Source: JBJXFK01 sp046155505
Lineage (GTDB): Bacteria > Planctomycetota > Phycisphaerae > UBA1845 > Fen-1342
Direction of reading: 5' to 3'
Length of the DNA: 13,630 nucleotides
Assembly (NCBI GenBank): GCA_046155505.1
Contig: JBJXFK010000155.1
Span: 1 to 13,630, forward strand
This document shows positions 1 through 6,054 of this stretch, one piece after another. Below the pieces are notes generated by a model, which was given only the letters and a program-made list of their open reading frames with translations, made no database searches and was not told the DNA's origin. How positions within the stretch are numbered: the stretch's first letter is position 1; the number at the start of each line of letters is the position of its first letter. The position numbers and the translations under genes are program-made.

Positions 1-434
1 TCGATGAAGCCCCACTTGCCGTCCTTCTCGACGCAAGCGAGTCCACTCGAAAAGTTTCCGGCATTGGTGTACTCATAGCCGACGACCACCTTGCCTTCGA
101 TATCGACGAAGCCGCACTTGTGACCCATGAGGCCTTCGCGCTTGCAGACGTGGGCAAGCCCGTCGTAGAAATCGGCTGCCGTATCAAGCTGGGCCGCGAT
201 CTTGACTGTTCCAGTCGCGTCGACGAAGCCCCACTTGCCGTCCTGCTTGACCCGCGCCAGCCCCTCGCGGAACGTCACGGCGTCTTCGAATTGGTAAGGA
301 ACTACGATTTTGCCGGCCCGATCAGCGAATCCGGCCTTGCCTTCCGACATGACCGGAAACGGATGATCACCCGCCCAGGTGATCGAACTCAAAACAAGCG
401 ATGCTGCCAGAACTGATGCAAACTTGGAATGCAT
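1..434 (-). CDS. Exported WG-repeat (KWG) protein, C-terminus cut by window edge
   Basis: This reading frame runs from an ATG at 434 off the left edge without a stop, giving 144 codons. The start is well supported: GAGGAG lies 6 nt upstream. Residues 1-21 (MHSKFASVLAASLVLSSITWA) form a short signal peptide, so the protein is probably periplasmic or surface-exposed. The rest is built of repeats of about 40-45 residues of the WG type: GFADRAGKIVVPYQFEDA, GKWGFVDATGTVKIAAQ, KCGFVDIEGKVVVGYEY and, at the edge, GKWGFID. Each ends in a variant of F-x-x-GLAxV. WG repeats are known as tandem beta-rich repeats in bacterial envelope and effector-like proteins and have no assigned enzymatic activity. 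The biological role here cannot be told from the sequence. Family assignment is firm; total length is unknown. Confidence 0.87.
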   Translation of the reverse strand, partial: MHSKFASVLAASLVLSSITWAGDHPFPVMSEGKAGFADRAGKIVVPYQFEDAVTFREGLARVKQDGKWGFVDATGTVKIAAQLDTAADFYDGLAHVCKREGLMGHKCGFVDIEGKVVVGYEYTNAGNFSSGLACVEKDGKWGFI

Positions 435-513
435 GTAATGCTCCTCGATGAACTCTGTGACACGGGCCTTTCGCGGCCCATGTGCGAGCGGAACCGCGTT
501 CGGGGCGACGCGA

Positions 514-538
514 CGGATCGGTCTTTGGGGTCGATCCG
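514..538 (-). terminator. Hairpin downstream of the 87-aa gene
   Basis: A perfect 7-bp inverted repeat (CGGATCG / CGATCCG) with an 11-nt spacer lies 20 nt past the stop codon of the 558-821 gene. There is no T-run on either side, so it could end or stabilise the 3' end of that transcript but is not a classical intrinsic terminator. Confidence 0.3.
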
Positions 539-557
539 CGCGCGCCGCCGAACGGTA

Positions 558-821
558 TTAGCTGACCGCAACCGGCTCGGCGACCGGCTTCTTCGACGTC
601 ACCGCTGTCGCGATCGACTTGTCGGTCGCATGCGGCGTGACGGTCACGCGTGTGCCGGTCTTCAGGTCGGCGACCTTGCTCGGCTGACCGTCGCAGGTGA
701 CCTTGGCATCCTTGGCGACTGTGTGACAACACTGCTTGCCGTCGTCACATGTCGTCGTGAGCTTGTCGCCTTCGACGCTGACAACCTTGCCTTCGTGCAG
801 TTTCTGGGTGGTCTCGTTCAT
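558..821 (-). CDS. Small Cys-containing protein, possible OB/beta-barrel fold (87 aa)
   Basis: The ATG at 821 has GGAG about 9 nt upstream; the frame stays open further upstream but without another comparable start. The 87-residue product has no signal peptide or membrane segment. It reads as a small beta-rich module: GKVVSVEGDKLTTTCDDG, then QCCHTVAKDAKVTCDG, then DLKTGTRVTVTPH and ATAVTSKKP. The alternation of 'V-x-S-V-x-G-D-K-L', 'A-K-V-x-x-D-G' and 'L-K-x-G-x-x-V-x-V' resembles small OB-like or DUF5666-like proteins. I infer this from pattern only. Four cysteines (one CC pair) and two histidines could bind metal or form disulfides, but this is speculative. It is the third gene in a same-strand series, 117 nt below the NEW3-like gene. 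I do not recognise a specific function. Confidence 0.75.
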   Translation of the reverse strand: MNETTQKLHEGKVVSVEGDKLTTTCDDGKQCCHTVAKDAKVTCDGQPSKVADLKTGTRVTVTPHATDKSIATAVTSKKPVAEPVAVS

Positions 822-860
822 GACTGATGTCTCCGGTTTGAGTCGACAGCGCCCGACCAG

Positions 861-883
861 GCGAGACCGACACTCGGTCTCGC
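861..883 (-). promoter_or_regulatory. Perfect 10-bp hairpin in the leader of the 87-aa gene
   Basis: GCGAGACCGA, a CAC spacer and TCGGTCTCGC make a perfect 10-bp stem with a 3-nt loop, 40 nt upstream of the ATG at 821 and about 56 nt after the stop of the upstream gene. No T-run follows on the minus strand. It may be an mRNA processing or stability element, an upstream transcript end, or an operator. Confidence 0.4.
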
Positions 884-938
884 TGCGTGCTCCGGTCGTT
901 CGCAAAAAAACGGTTCCAAACGTCTATGGCTAATCGCG

Positions 939-1340
939 TCAGCGAGCGCTGACCACGATCTCAAAATCCGTATTCGCGACCTCACCCTGCTCCGGCGTAC
1001 CCATCACCCGAATCGTGTGATTGCCGATCGGAGCGTCGGTCGCAGCGCGGATCCGCAGTTTCACTTCACCCTTGTCGCCCGGCGCGAGCGTCGCGTCCGC
1101 CGGTTCGAGGCTCAGCCCCTGCGTCGTTCGAGCCGCGAGCTTCAAGACCTGCTTGAAACTGCCGCCACGATCGACCACCAGCCGCACGGTTTGCAATTCA
1201 CCTTGCTTGATGTTGGTGGGGGCCGGCGGAACGCCAAGGCGAAACGTGTCGGTGCCGACACCCCCGCCTTGTTCGCTGTGCTTGGTCAATCCGGTCACCG
1301 AGGCCACTGCGTTGATAGTTTCGGAGACGATCTTGTTCAT
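939..1340 (-). CDS. Small NEW3-type Ig-like domain protein (133 aa)
   Basis: The ATG at 1340 is preceded by AGGAGA at ideal spacing (about 7 nt), which decides the start over longer in-frame alternatives. The product is 133 residues with no signal peptide. Residues ~30-131 look like one immunoglobulin-like beta-sandwich of the NPCBM-associated NEW3/COG1470 type. Key stretches are IKQGELQTVRLVVDRGG, LSLEPADATLAPGDKGEV, KLRIRAATDAPIGNHTIRV and a terminal strand TDFEIVV. In larger proteins such domains help bind carbohydrates or other proteins; alone, the role is unknown. The N-terminus (MNKIVSETINAVASVTGL) is amphipathic and could be a short helix. The gene lies 59 nt downstream of the response regulator on the same strand, so co-transcription is plausible. 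Confidence 0.75.
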   Translation of the reverse strand: MNKIVSETINAVASVTGLTKHSEQGGGVGTDTFRLGVPPAPTNIKQGELQTVRLVVDRGGSFKQVLKLAARTTQGLSLEPADATLAPGDKGEVKLRIRAATDAPIGNHTIRVMGTPEQGEVANTDFEIVVSAR

Positions 1341-1399
1341 TCTGACTCTCCTCTTTCCGTGCCTCCGCCAATTCGCCTCTGGCGAATCGCGGCTGCTGG

Positions 1400-1834
1400 T
1401 CATGTTTTGTTGCCCGCGCGGCGATGATGCATCGCGAGCGCCTGAAGCGCCCCGGTCAATAGCGCCATCTGAAACGGCTTGTCGAATACGGCCGCCGCAC
1501 CCATCCAATGCAAATGCTCGACGGTGTAGTCGCCCATGTCGCCGCTCATGAAGCAGCACGCCACGCTGGGCGATAGTTCCTGAATCGCGCTCAGAATCGC
1601 CGGCCCGTCCTGACCGGGCATCCGCACGTCGATCAGCAGAACATCGATCGCGTCCGCGTGCCGACGGTACAGTTCCAGCGCTGCCGGCCCATCAGGGGCC
1701 AGCCAAACCGCGAATCCGCTCTGCTGCAGACTAAAATCGAGCGTCTCAAGAATCGCATCGTCGTCATCCACCACCAAAACGCCGTACCGCTGCCTCAGTT
1801 TTTCAACAAACGGCTGAGTGAGGAACTGGGTCAT
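1400..1834 (-). CDS. Single-domain response regulator (CheY-like receiver, 144 aa)
   Basis: The ATG at 1834 has AGGAG 8 nt upstream, better placed than a TTG two codons earlier. The protein is a stand-alone receiver domain of about 120 residues after a short leader. VLVVDDDDA gives the acidic pocket (D23-D25), VLLIDVRMPGQDG holds the phospho-acceptor D69, S97 in CCFMSGD takes the conserved Thr/Ser position, and FDKPF has the conserved K119-P120. There is no output domain, so it would act by protein-protein contact or within a phosphorelay. No histidine kinase is encoded nearby, so its partner lies elsewhere. The 199-nt leader contains the competing hairpins at 1946-1992. The receiver assignment is secure; the pathway is unknown. 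Confidence 0.92.
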   Translation of the reverse strand: MTQFLTQPFVEKLRQRYGVLVVDDDDAILETLDFSLQQSGFAVWLAPDGPAALELYRRHADAIDVLLIDVRMPGQDGPAILSAIQELSPSVACCFMSGDMGDYTVEHLHWMGAAAVFDKPFQMALLTGALQALAMHHRRAGNKT

Positions 1835-1945
1835 ATGCAAGACTCCTGATCAACCCGCAACCGCCGACGCTTCAATTTCGTCTACCGCGACGTACACCGC
1901 GCTCGTCGGGGGCATGCCGCACGCCGGCAGCGCGAAAACGAGCGA

Positions 1946-1992
1946 CCTTCGGGGAGCGGCTGACTCCCCCGCAAACCGGTCTTCCCCGAAGG
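1946..1992 (-). promoter_or_regulatory. Two overlapping, mutually exclusive hairpins between DUF2294 gene and response regulator
   Basis: CCTTCGGGGA (1946-1955) and TCCCCGAAGG (1983-1992) form a perfect 10-bp stem. The inner part GGGGAG (1951-1956) can instead pair with CTCCCC (1964-1969) in a tight 7-nt-loop hairpin. On the minus strand this lies about 42 nt beyond the DUF2294 stop and about 110 nt before the response-regulator start. A short T-stretch follows on the minus strand. It could be a weak terminator for the upstream gene or an attenuator for the downstream one. Confidence 0.4.
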
Positions 1993-2033
1993 CCGATGAT
2001 TACTGATTCAAGCACACCGCGTACGCCTATTTG

Positions 2034-2450
2034 TCACACGCCTGGCGTCGCAGATGCATTCCACAGTGCCTCGTCAACCACCGTCTTCAGCAGGAACACT
2101 TGCACAATCGTCCCCGTCGCGAACACGGCGACCACGGTTCCGCTGGACGGTTCCACTTCCGCGGTGGCCGCACGTACTTGCACGCCCGTGATCCGCTCGA
2201 TCTCGCTCCGCAGCGCCAGGCTGTTGCTGATGAACAGCTCGCGATGAAATTCCTGCACTTTCGCCGCCCCGGCGTCGGTTTTGGCCAGTTCCATCTCGGC
2301 CGGCGACAGCGCTCCGTTCAGCGTGATCACCAGCGTTCCGTCGGCATGCACGACTGTGACCGACTTGGGCGTCAGTCCGGTCCGCTTCCGACCCAGATCG
2401 CTCGCGATCTCCGCGATTTTCTGCGCCATGGTCAGGCTGGGTGTGTCCAC
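2034..2450 (-). CDS. DUF2294 / MpsC-like domain protein, first paralogue (138 aa)
   Basis: The start is probably the GTG at 2450, because GGAG sits 8 nt upstream; the internal ATG at 2429 has no recognisable ribosome site. The protein has one DUF2294-type domain, the family called the Na+-translocating MpsC domain in some databases. Visible hallmarks are a leading helix (MAQKIAEIASDLGRKR), GLTPKSVTVVHADGTLVITL, NGALSPAEMELAKTDAGAAK, a long helix with FHRELF and a late strand VRAATAEVEPSSGTVVAVF. No signal peptide or membrane segment is visible, so it should be cytosolic. MpsC proteins are linked to ion-dependent membrane potential systems in some bacteria; applying that here is inference. A second paralogue lies divergently at 3134-3514, with a candidate small RNA gene between them. 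Confidence 0.75.
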   Translation of the reverse strand: MDTPSLTMAQKIAEIASDLGRKRTGLTPKSVTVVHADGTLVITLNGALSPAEMELAKTDAGAAKVQEFHRELFISNSLALRSEIERITGVQVRAATAEVEPSSGTVVAVFATGTIVQVFLLKTVVDEALWNASATPGV

Positions 2451-2463
2451 TTTCTATGCTCCG

Positions 2464-2482
2464 CGAGGCGACCTGCGCCTCG
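2464..2482 (-). promoter_or_regulatory. Perfect 7-bp hairpin in leader of the first DUF2294 gene
   Basis: CGAGGCG and CGCCTCG flank a 5-nt loop just upstream of the GGAG ribosome site of the GTG start at 2450. Its position means folding could change access to the ribosome site, but no ligand or regulator can be named. Confidence 0.35.
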
Positions 2483-2636
2483 TAGTCATTGCGTCGAAGG
2501 CAGTCAGGTCGCCATCCTGCCAAGTAGCAACGTTTATTCGCTTTGTTCATCCGTGCGCTCTTCCGTGTCATCCGTGCCGACCTTCCGCCGGGCGCTTCGC
2601 CGAAAGCTTGGCGTCCGACTCATTCTGCACAGGCAC

Positions 2637-2683
2637 AAAAAAACCGACGTGCCGGACCACCCGAGGGTGATCTGGCACGTCGG
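2637..2683 (-). terminator. Strong intrinsic terminator with seven U residues
   Basis: On the minus strand, CCGACGTGCC (2683-2674) pairs perfectly with GGCACGTCGG (2653-2644). The stem continues inward for about eight more pairs with one mismatch, closing near a CTCG loop. Seven consecutive T (2643-2637) follow immediately. This is the best terminator in the window. It does not lie behind any conventional gene, so it marks the end of a separate minus-strand transcript. Confidence 0.88.
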
Positions 2684-2810
2684 CTCACTCATTCGCAGGC
2701 CCCCCGGGAAACCCGGGTTGCCGCCTAATTAGTTTTCCAACAATTTCGCGCCCGACGAGAATCGAAGCTGCTTCAAGCTGAAGGCACCGCATCGACTCTC
2801 GTTCGACCGC
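2637..2810 (-). ncRNA. Candidate small RNA gene of unknown family (about 174 nt)
   Basis: A complete transcription unit is visible: a strong promoter (2845-2817), a predicted start near 2810 and a strong terminator ending in U7 (2637). Between them are three further foldable elements. Stem 1 pairs ACGAGAGTCGA (2802-2792) with TCGATTCTCGT (2765-2755), 11 bp with one G-U, enclosing a small CTTCA/TGAAG hairpin. Stem 2 is AATTGTT-GGAA-AACTAATT with a GNRA-type tetraloop and one bulged U. Stem 3 is AGGC, an internal loop, CCCGGG-TTT-CCCGGG, then GCCT. I compared it mentally with 6S, SRP, tmRNA, RNase P and common riboswitches and found no match. An internal 35-codon frame (2792-2685) ends just before the terminator, so a leader peptide or dual-function RNA is possible. 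It sits between two DUF2294 paralogues. Confidence 0.68.
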
Positions 2811-2816
2811 AAATGA

Positions 2817-2845
2817 ATCATAGCACAAGCATGGAAGGAATGCAA
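2817..2845 (-). promoter_or_regulatory. Extended -10 sigma70-type promoter for the candidate small RNA
   Basis: On the minus strand, TTGCAT (2845-2840) and TATGAT (2822-2817) are separated by exactly 17 nt. The bases before the -10 box read TGC, giving the extended -10 motif TGn. The predicted start is about 7 nt beyond, near 2810. This is the best promoter match seen in the window. Confidence 0.75.
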
Positions 2846-2879
2846 GAAAAAACGTGAAATTCACCCGCGGTGCCAGGGA

Positions 2880-2903
2880 ACACGCATTCTTAGAAATGCG
2901 TGT
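2880..2903. repeat. Perfect 9-bp palindrome upstream of the small RNA promoter
   Basis: ACACGCATT and AATGCGTGT flank a 6-nt spacer (CTTAGA). It lies about 35-60 nt upstream of the -35 box of the small RNA promoter and would suit a dimeric regulator, or a cruciform or transcript hairpin. It is the only AT-richer palindrome in this GC-rich gap. Confidence 0.5.
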
Positions 2904-2947
2904 CTCGGTGCGGCGCAAGTGCTCTGTCATGCATCATTTGCGGGATT

Positions 2948-3010
2948 GGGGAGCATCGGCCTCCGGCCGGTGCGAGATCAATTTGCACCGGCCGGTGGCG
3001 GATGCTTCCC
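2948..3010. repeat. Dispersed palindromic repeat, family A, copy 1
   Basis: The left arm (2949-2973) and right arm (2985-3010) are nearly complementary and enclose an 11-nt spacer ending in TCAATTT. The left arm is identical to the left arm of copy 2 at 12084-12108, and both copies are followed by a GCGCRATT-like tail. The left arm itself also folds on a TCC loop. The right arm here has drifted more than in copy 2. It lies in the divergent gap before the second DUF2294 gene. Confidence 0.85.
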
Positions 3011-3068
3011 GCGCGATTTCGACCGATTTTTCTTAGAACTCGTTTGCCCCGCCGTGCCGCTCCGCAGC

Positions 3069-3074
3069 TACAAT
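3069..3074 (+). promoter_or_regulatory. Possible -10 box (TACAAT) for the second DUF2294 gene
   Basis: GCTACAATTCGC lies about 60 nt upstream of the start at 3134, and a near-identical GCTACAATCCGC lies about 60 nt upstream of the 7810 gene. No good -35 box is visible at 17 nt spacing, so confidence is low. Confidence 0.35.
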
Positions 3075-3133
3075 TCGCAGGTGAGGATTTACTCACACAG
3101 TTGCGTGACGGCAATCCGCGAATCGAGGAAATG

Positions 3134-3514
3134 ATGAGAACGCAAGGCGAAATCGAAGCTGCGATCTCTCAAGCCATGATTCGCTTTGAACGCGAGTACA
3201 TGGGCCGCGGGCCCAAGGAAATCCGCACCTTTCTCATCGACGATCTCATCGTCGTCCGCTTGCAAGGCGTGCTCACCGCCGCCGAGCAGCAACTCGTCGG
3301 CTCCGTCCAGGTCGAGAAGGGCCGCGATCTGCTCAAACAGGTCCGCACGCAACTCGTCGAAACCGCCCGCCCGGTTCTCGAATCGCTCATTCTCGAGAAT
3401 ACCGGCACCCGCGTAGTGAGCCTGCACCACGACATCAGCACGCGCTCGGGCGAAGAGGTAATTTTGTTCACGCTCGAAGAATCGCCGGTCTCGCGCGAGA
3501 AAAAAAGCCGATAG
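3134..3514 (+). CDS. DUF2294 / MpsC-like domain protein, second paralogue (126 aa)
   Basis: Two adjacent ATG codons (3131, 3134) follow GAGGAA. The second has the better spacing and gives 126 residues. The frame is open for about 230 nt further upstream, but that part runs through a dispersed palindromic repeat and is not protein-like. The product matches the core DUF2294 pattern well: TQGEIEAAISQAMIRFEREY, MGRGPKEIRTFLIDDLIVVR, LQGVLTAAEQQLVG, a long helix GRDLLKQVRTQLVETARP, then VVSLHHDISTRSGEEVILFT. It is probably cytosolic. Compared with the first paralogue, it keeps the 'G-x-x-P-x-x-(V/I)' and 'G-x-L-(S/T)-x-A-E' elements, so the two are real but distant relatives. The gene converges on the kinase gene with a 67-nt gap. 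Confidence 0.85.
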   Translation: MRTQGEIEAAISQAMIRFEREYMGRGPKEIRTFLIDDLIVVRLQGVLTAAEQQLVGSVQVEKGRDLLKQVRTQLVETARPVLESLILENTGTRVVSLHHDISTRSGEEVILFTLEESPVSREKKSR

Positions 3515-3581
3515 CGCGGTGTTGCGGTTCGCTCGGTTCCACATTGCAGTCCGTATCGTGCTCCGCGTCAGTTGGTTCGGC

Positions 3582-5954
3582 TCACGTTCGACTGGCGAGC
3601 ATCGTGCTTTCGAGAACCGCGGTCTCGTCGCCGGCGGTGATCTCGGTCGGCGGCGACAGTTCGAGATTGCGTTCCCGGATCAGCCGACCGAGCAGCGCCA
3701 GACTACCAGTCAACAGCAGCCCGCTGATCGCGATGATCAGTTGCAGCAGCCACAGCTCACGCACGTTTCCACCGCCGAACATCGCCAGCACCACGGCGAA
3801 TGCCGCCGTCATGCCGCAGCCCCACATCACGCGGTCCATGCGTTCAAACCGTCGTTGCCGCATCACCGCGATGAGCACCAGCGCCGAACCGCACCAAATG
3901 AACGCGCTCAGCGCCAGCCAGCCGCGCGTCATGCGGAATTGATGCACGCCGAGGATCAGACTGTCGAGCGCCTGGGCATGAAGCTGCACGCCGAAAATGC
4001 GTTCGCCGTCGGCGCGATCGTGCATATCCTGTCCCGGCAGCATCTGGGCGACGAGCACCGGCCGGTAGTCGAACCAGAGCTGGAGTTGTTTCTGGTCGGC
4101 CAGCAGCACATCGTGATAGGGAATGGTCCGCTCCAGCCACTTGGCGGCGGGGTCGGCCACGACGCGGGCCGTGGCGATGGTGTCCTTTTGATTCAGATAG
4201 CGCAACGCGCTGCTGTGTCTCCGATCGATCGTGCGCACCGAATACAGCGGAATCTCGGGTGTGTCCGGCTCCCAGCGCAGCGACCCTTCGTCAAAAATCT
4301 TCTTGCGATAACGCACGGTCAGTTTCAGATTCGCGTCATCGACCACGAGCTGTGCGTTGGTGTCGGGGTAGCTCGCGGCGGCATACGCGGCCAGCGCCAG
4401 GCCGGGGATGGGATGTTCGTATCCGCGCGTGACGGCGTGGATCACCTCGTAGTGGTCGCTCAGCAGTTCGGTGTCTACCGACGCGAGCGCGCCGTGTGAG
4501 TGTACCTCGCGCCGGATTTCCTGCGTCATCACCGGCTCGCCGTTCATGTCGAACATCGCCGCGCCGACGACCGTCGGGATGTCCTTTTCGCGCAGCGCGC
4601 GAATGCCCTCGATCATGTGCGGATCGAACGCCGGCTTGGCGTCCGGGAAGTAATAGTCCCACACGACGACGCTGGGTTTCGCGTCGGCCAGCTTTTTCAT
4701 CAGCTCGCCGTGCAGCAGGCGCAGGCTGAAGCGGTCATCTGCGTTCAGGCCGGGCAGACCGGTGCCGATCCGTCCCGATTTGATCGCCTCGACGGTCTCG
4801 GGCGTGTAGCCGATGATCATCGTCTGGCCTTCGCCGGTGCGTGGCGTCCCGGTTCGCGCGCCGACTTCCCAGAAAATCATCGTCAGCAGCAACGTTGCGA
4901 TCATCACCAGCCCGCAGCCGAGCGGCAGCGGATGGCGTCGCAAAACCAGCATCGCCACGCGCTGCGCTTTTGGCAGAACGCCGTGCTCGGGGTTGGCCAG
5001 AATCGGACGACCGTCGAGAAAGCGATCGAGCTCGTCGATGAGCGCGGCCGTGCTCGCGTAGCGCCGCTCGGGATCTTTCTCGACGCAGCGGGCGACGATC
5101 GCCGACAGATCCTCGTGCCGCGTGATTCGCCGCGAGGCCAGCAGCGAATTGCGAAAGCCCGGCTCGGCAGCGAGCCGCGCGGGTTCGCCGGTGAGCGTGT
5201 GAAACAGCAGCGCCCCGAGCGAAAACACGTCGGCCCGCGGGTCGGGCCGCGCGCCGGATACCTGCTCCGGTGCGACGTAGCCGAGCGTGCCGACCGCACC
5301 TTCCGGGGCGTGCGACGATCGCTCTTCGGCAACCTCAGCCGCACGCAGACGCGACGCGATGCCAAAATCGACGATCCGCGGCTGACCCTTGGGGTCGATC
5401 AATATGTTCTGCGGCTTCACATCGCGATGCACGACGCCCTGCGAATGGGCATAACCCAGCGCCGCCGCGACGACCTTGATGATGCGAATGCGCTCGGCCA
5501 GCGAGACGTCGCCGCGCTTGAGATATTCGCTCAGTCGCTCGCCCTCGACGAACTCCATCGTGTAGTAGAGCGGCGGCGTGCTGAGCTGCGCCTCATACAG
5601 GGTCGCGATGTTCTCATGTCGCAGGCTGGCGATCAGGTGTACTTCGTTCGAAAAATACGTCGCGAGCAGGGGGGTCTTGCTGAACAGCACCTTGAGCGCT
5701 TCGAAGCGTTCTTTGGCGTGGTGCATTGCCTTGTAGACGACGCCGAAGCCGCCCTTGCCGACCTCTTCGAAAATCGTGTAGTTCGGGATCTCGTGAAACT
5801 TGTGCGCCGTCAGCTTGCGAAAGTGCTCGCGCGCCTCTGCGTTCGAGCGAATGAGCCGTTCGGCGGCGGCTTTCGCCTCGCCGACGAGTTCGCCGCGGGC
5901 GAGCGCCTCGATCTGATCGCGTCGTGGAATCGGCTGAGCCGAGAAGGCATCCAT
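3582..5954 (-). CDS. Membrane Ser/Thr protein kinase with C-terminal CHASE2 sensor (790 aa)
   Basis: This is a Hanks-type kinase joined to an extracytoplasmic sensor. Numbering is from the ATG at 5954; a GTG at 5990 would add 12 residues, and neither has a clear ribosome site. A helical leader (1-55) precedes the kinase domain (about 59-320). The glycine loop is GKGGFGVVYK (66-75), the ATP lysine is in EALK (K88), the catalytic loop is HRDVKPQN (176-183), DFG is at 196-198 and APE at 228-230. All key residues are present, so it should be active. A membrane helix at about 344-364 leads to a CHASE2-type region with VVVWDYYFPDAKPAFDPHMI and IPTVVGAAMFD. Three closely spaced helices follow (678-698, 709-729, 734-755), typical of CHASE2. 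CHASE2 is a presumed ligand sensor; the signal is unknown. It lies 100 nt downstream of the GHL10 gene on the same strand, so they may form an operon. Confidence 0.93.
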   Translation of the reverse strand: MDAFSAQPIPRRDQIEALARGELVGEAKAAAERLIRSNAEAREHFRKLTAHKFHEIPNYTIFEEVGKGGFGVVYKAMHHAKERFEALKVLFSKTPLLATYFSNEVHLIASLRHENIATLYEAQLSTPPLYYTMEFVEGERLSEYLKRGDVSLAERIRIIKVVAAALGYAHSQGVVHRDVKPQNILIDPKGQPRIVDFGIASRLRAAEVAEERSSHAPEGAVGTLGYVAPEQVSGARPDPRADVFSLGALLFHTLTGEPARLAAEPGFRNSLLASRRITRHEDLSAIVARCVEKDPERRYASTAALIDELDRFLDGRPILANPEHGVLPKAQRVAMLVLRRHPLPLGCGLVMIATLLLTMIFWEVGARTGTPRTGEGQTMIIGYTPETVEAIKSGRIGTGLPGLNADDRFSLRLLHGELMKKLADAKPSVVVWDYYFPDAKPAFDPHMIEGIRALREKDIPTVVGAAMFDMNGEPVMTQEIRREVHSHGALASVDTELLSDHYEVIHAVTRGYEHPIPGLALAAYAAASYPDTNAQLVVDDANLKLTVRYRKKIFDEGSLRWEPDTPEIPLYSVRTIDRRHSSALRYLNQKDTIATARVVADPAAKWLERTIPYHDVLLADQKQLQLWFDYRPVLVAQMLPGQDMHDRADGERIFGVQLHAQALDSLILGVHQFRMTRGWLALSAFIWCGSALVLIAVMRQRRFERMDRVMWGCGMTAAFAVVLAMFGGGNVRELWLLQLIIAISGLLLTGSLALLGRLIRERNLELSPPTEITAGDETAVLESTMLASRT

Positions 5955-6054
5955 CGTGATACCCAAGTGCGACCGCGGAGTCGGAGACACCGCGACCCGA
6001 CATCACCGGATGATAACCCGCAGGCGCTGATCGCGTTTGTCGGTCCAGCCGCCG

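Noticed and set aside
1..300. DNA tandem repeat at the left edge
   Set aside because: The repeated GAAGCCCCACTTGCCGTC pieces are the codons of GKWGF in successive WG repeats, so they are explained by the protein.
1343..1559. N-terminal extension of the NEW3-like protein
   Set aside because: It overlaps the response-regulator gene and the AGGAGA ribosome site sits directly before the ATG at 1340.
2637..2810. Small RNA as 6S, SRP, tmRNA or a common riboswitch
   Set aside because: There is no long closing helix as in 6S, no SRP tip (GGAAG..GCAGCC in a proper stem), no tRNA-like end, and none of the fixed cores of TPP, FMN, cobalamin, SAM, glycine, fluoride or c-di-GMP riboswitches. A GAAGCAGC string resembles SRP RNA but lies in the wrong structure.
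2900..3130. N-terminal extension of the second DUF2294 protein
   Set aside because: It translates a dispersed palindromic repeat. The DUF2294 domain starts at the ATG at 3134, behind GAGGAA.
3519..4499. 326-codon plus-strand frame continuing after the second DUF2294 gene
   Set aside because: It overlaps the 3' half of the kinase gene in antisense, including its membrane helices, and its composition (His/Gln/Arg) is not protein-like.
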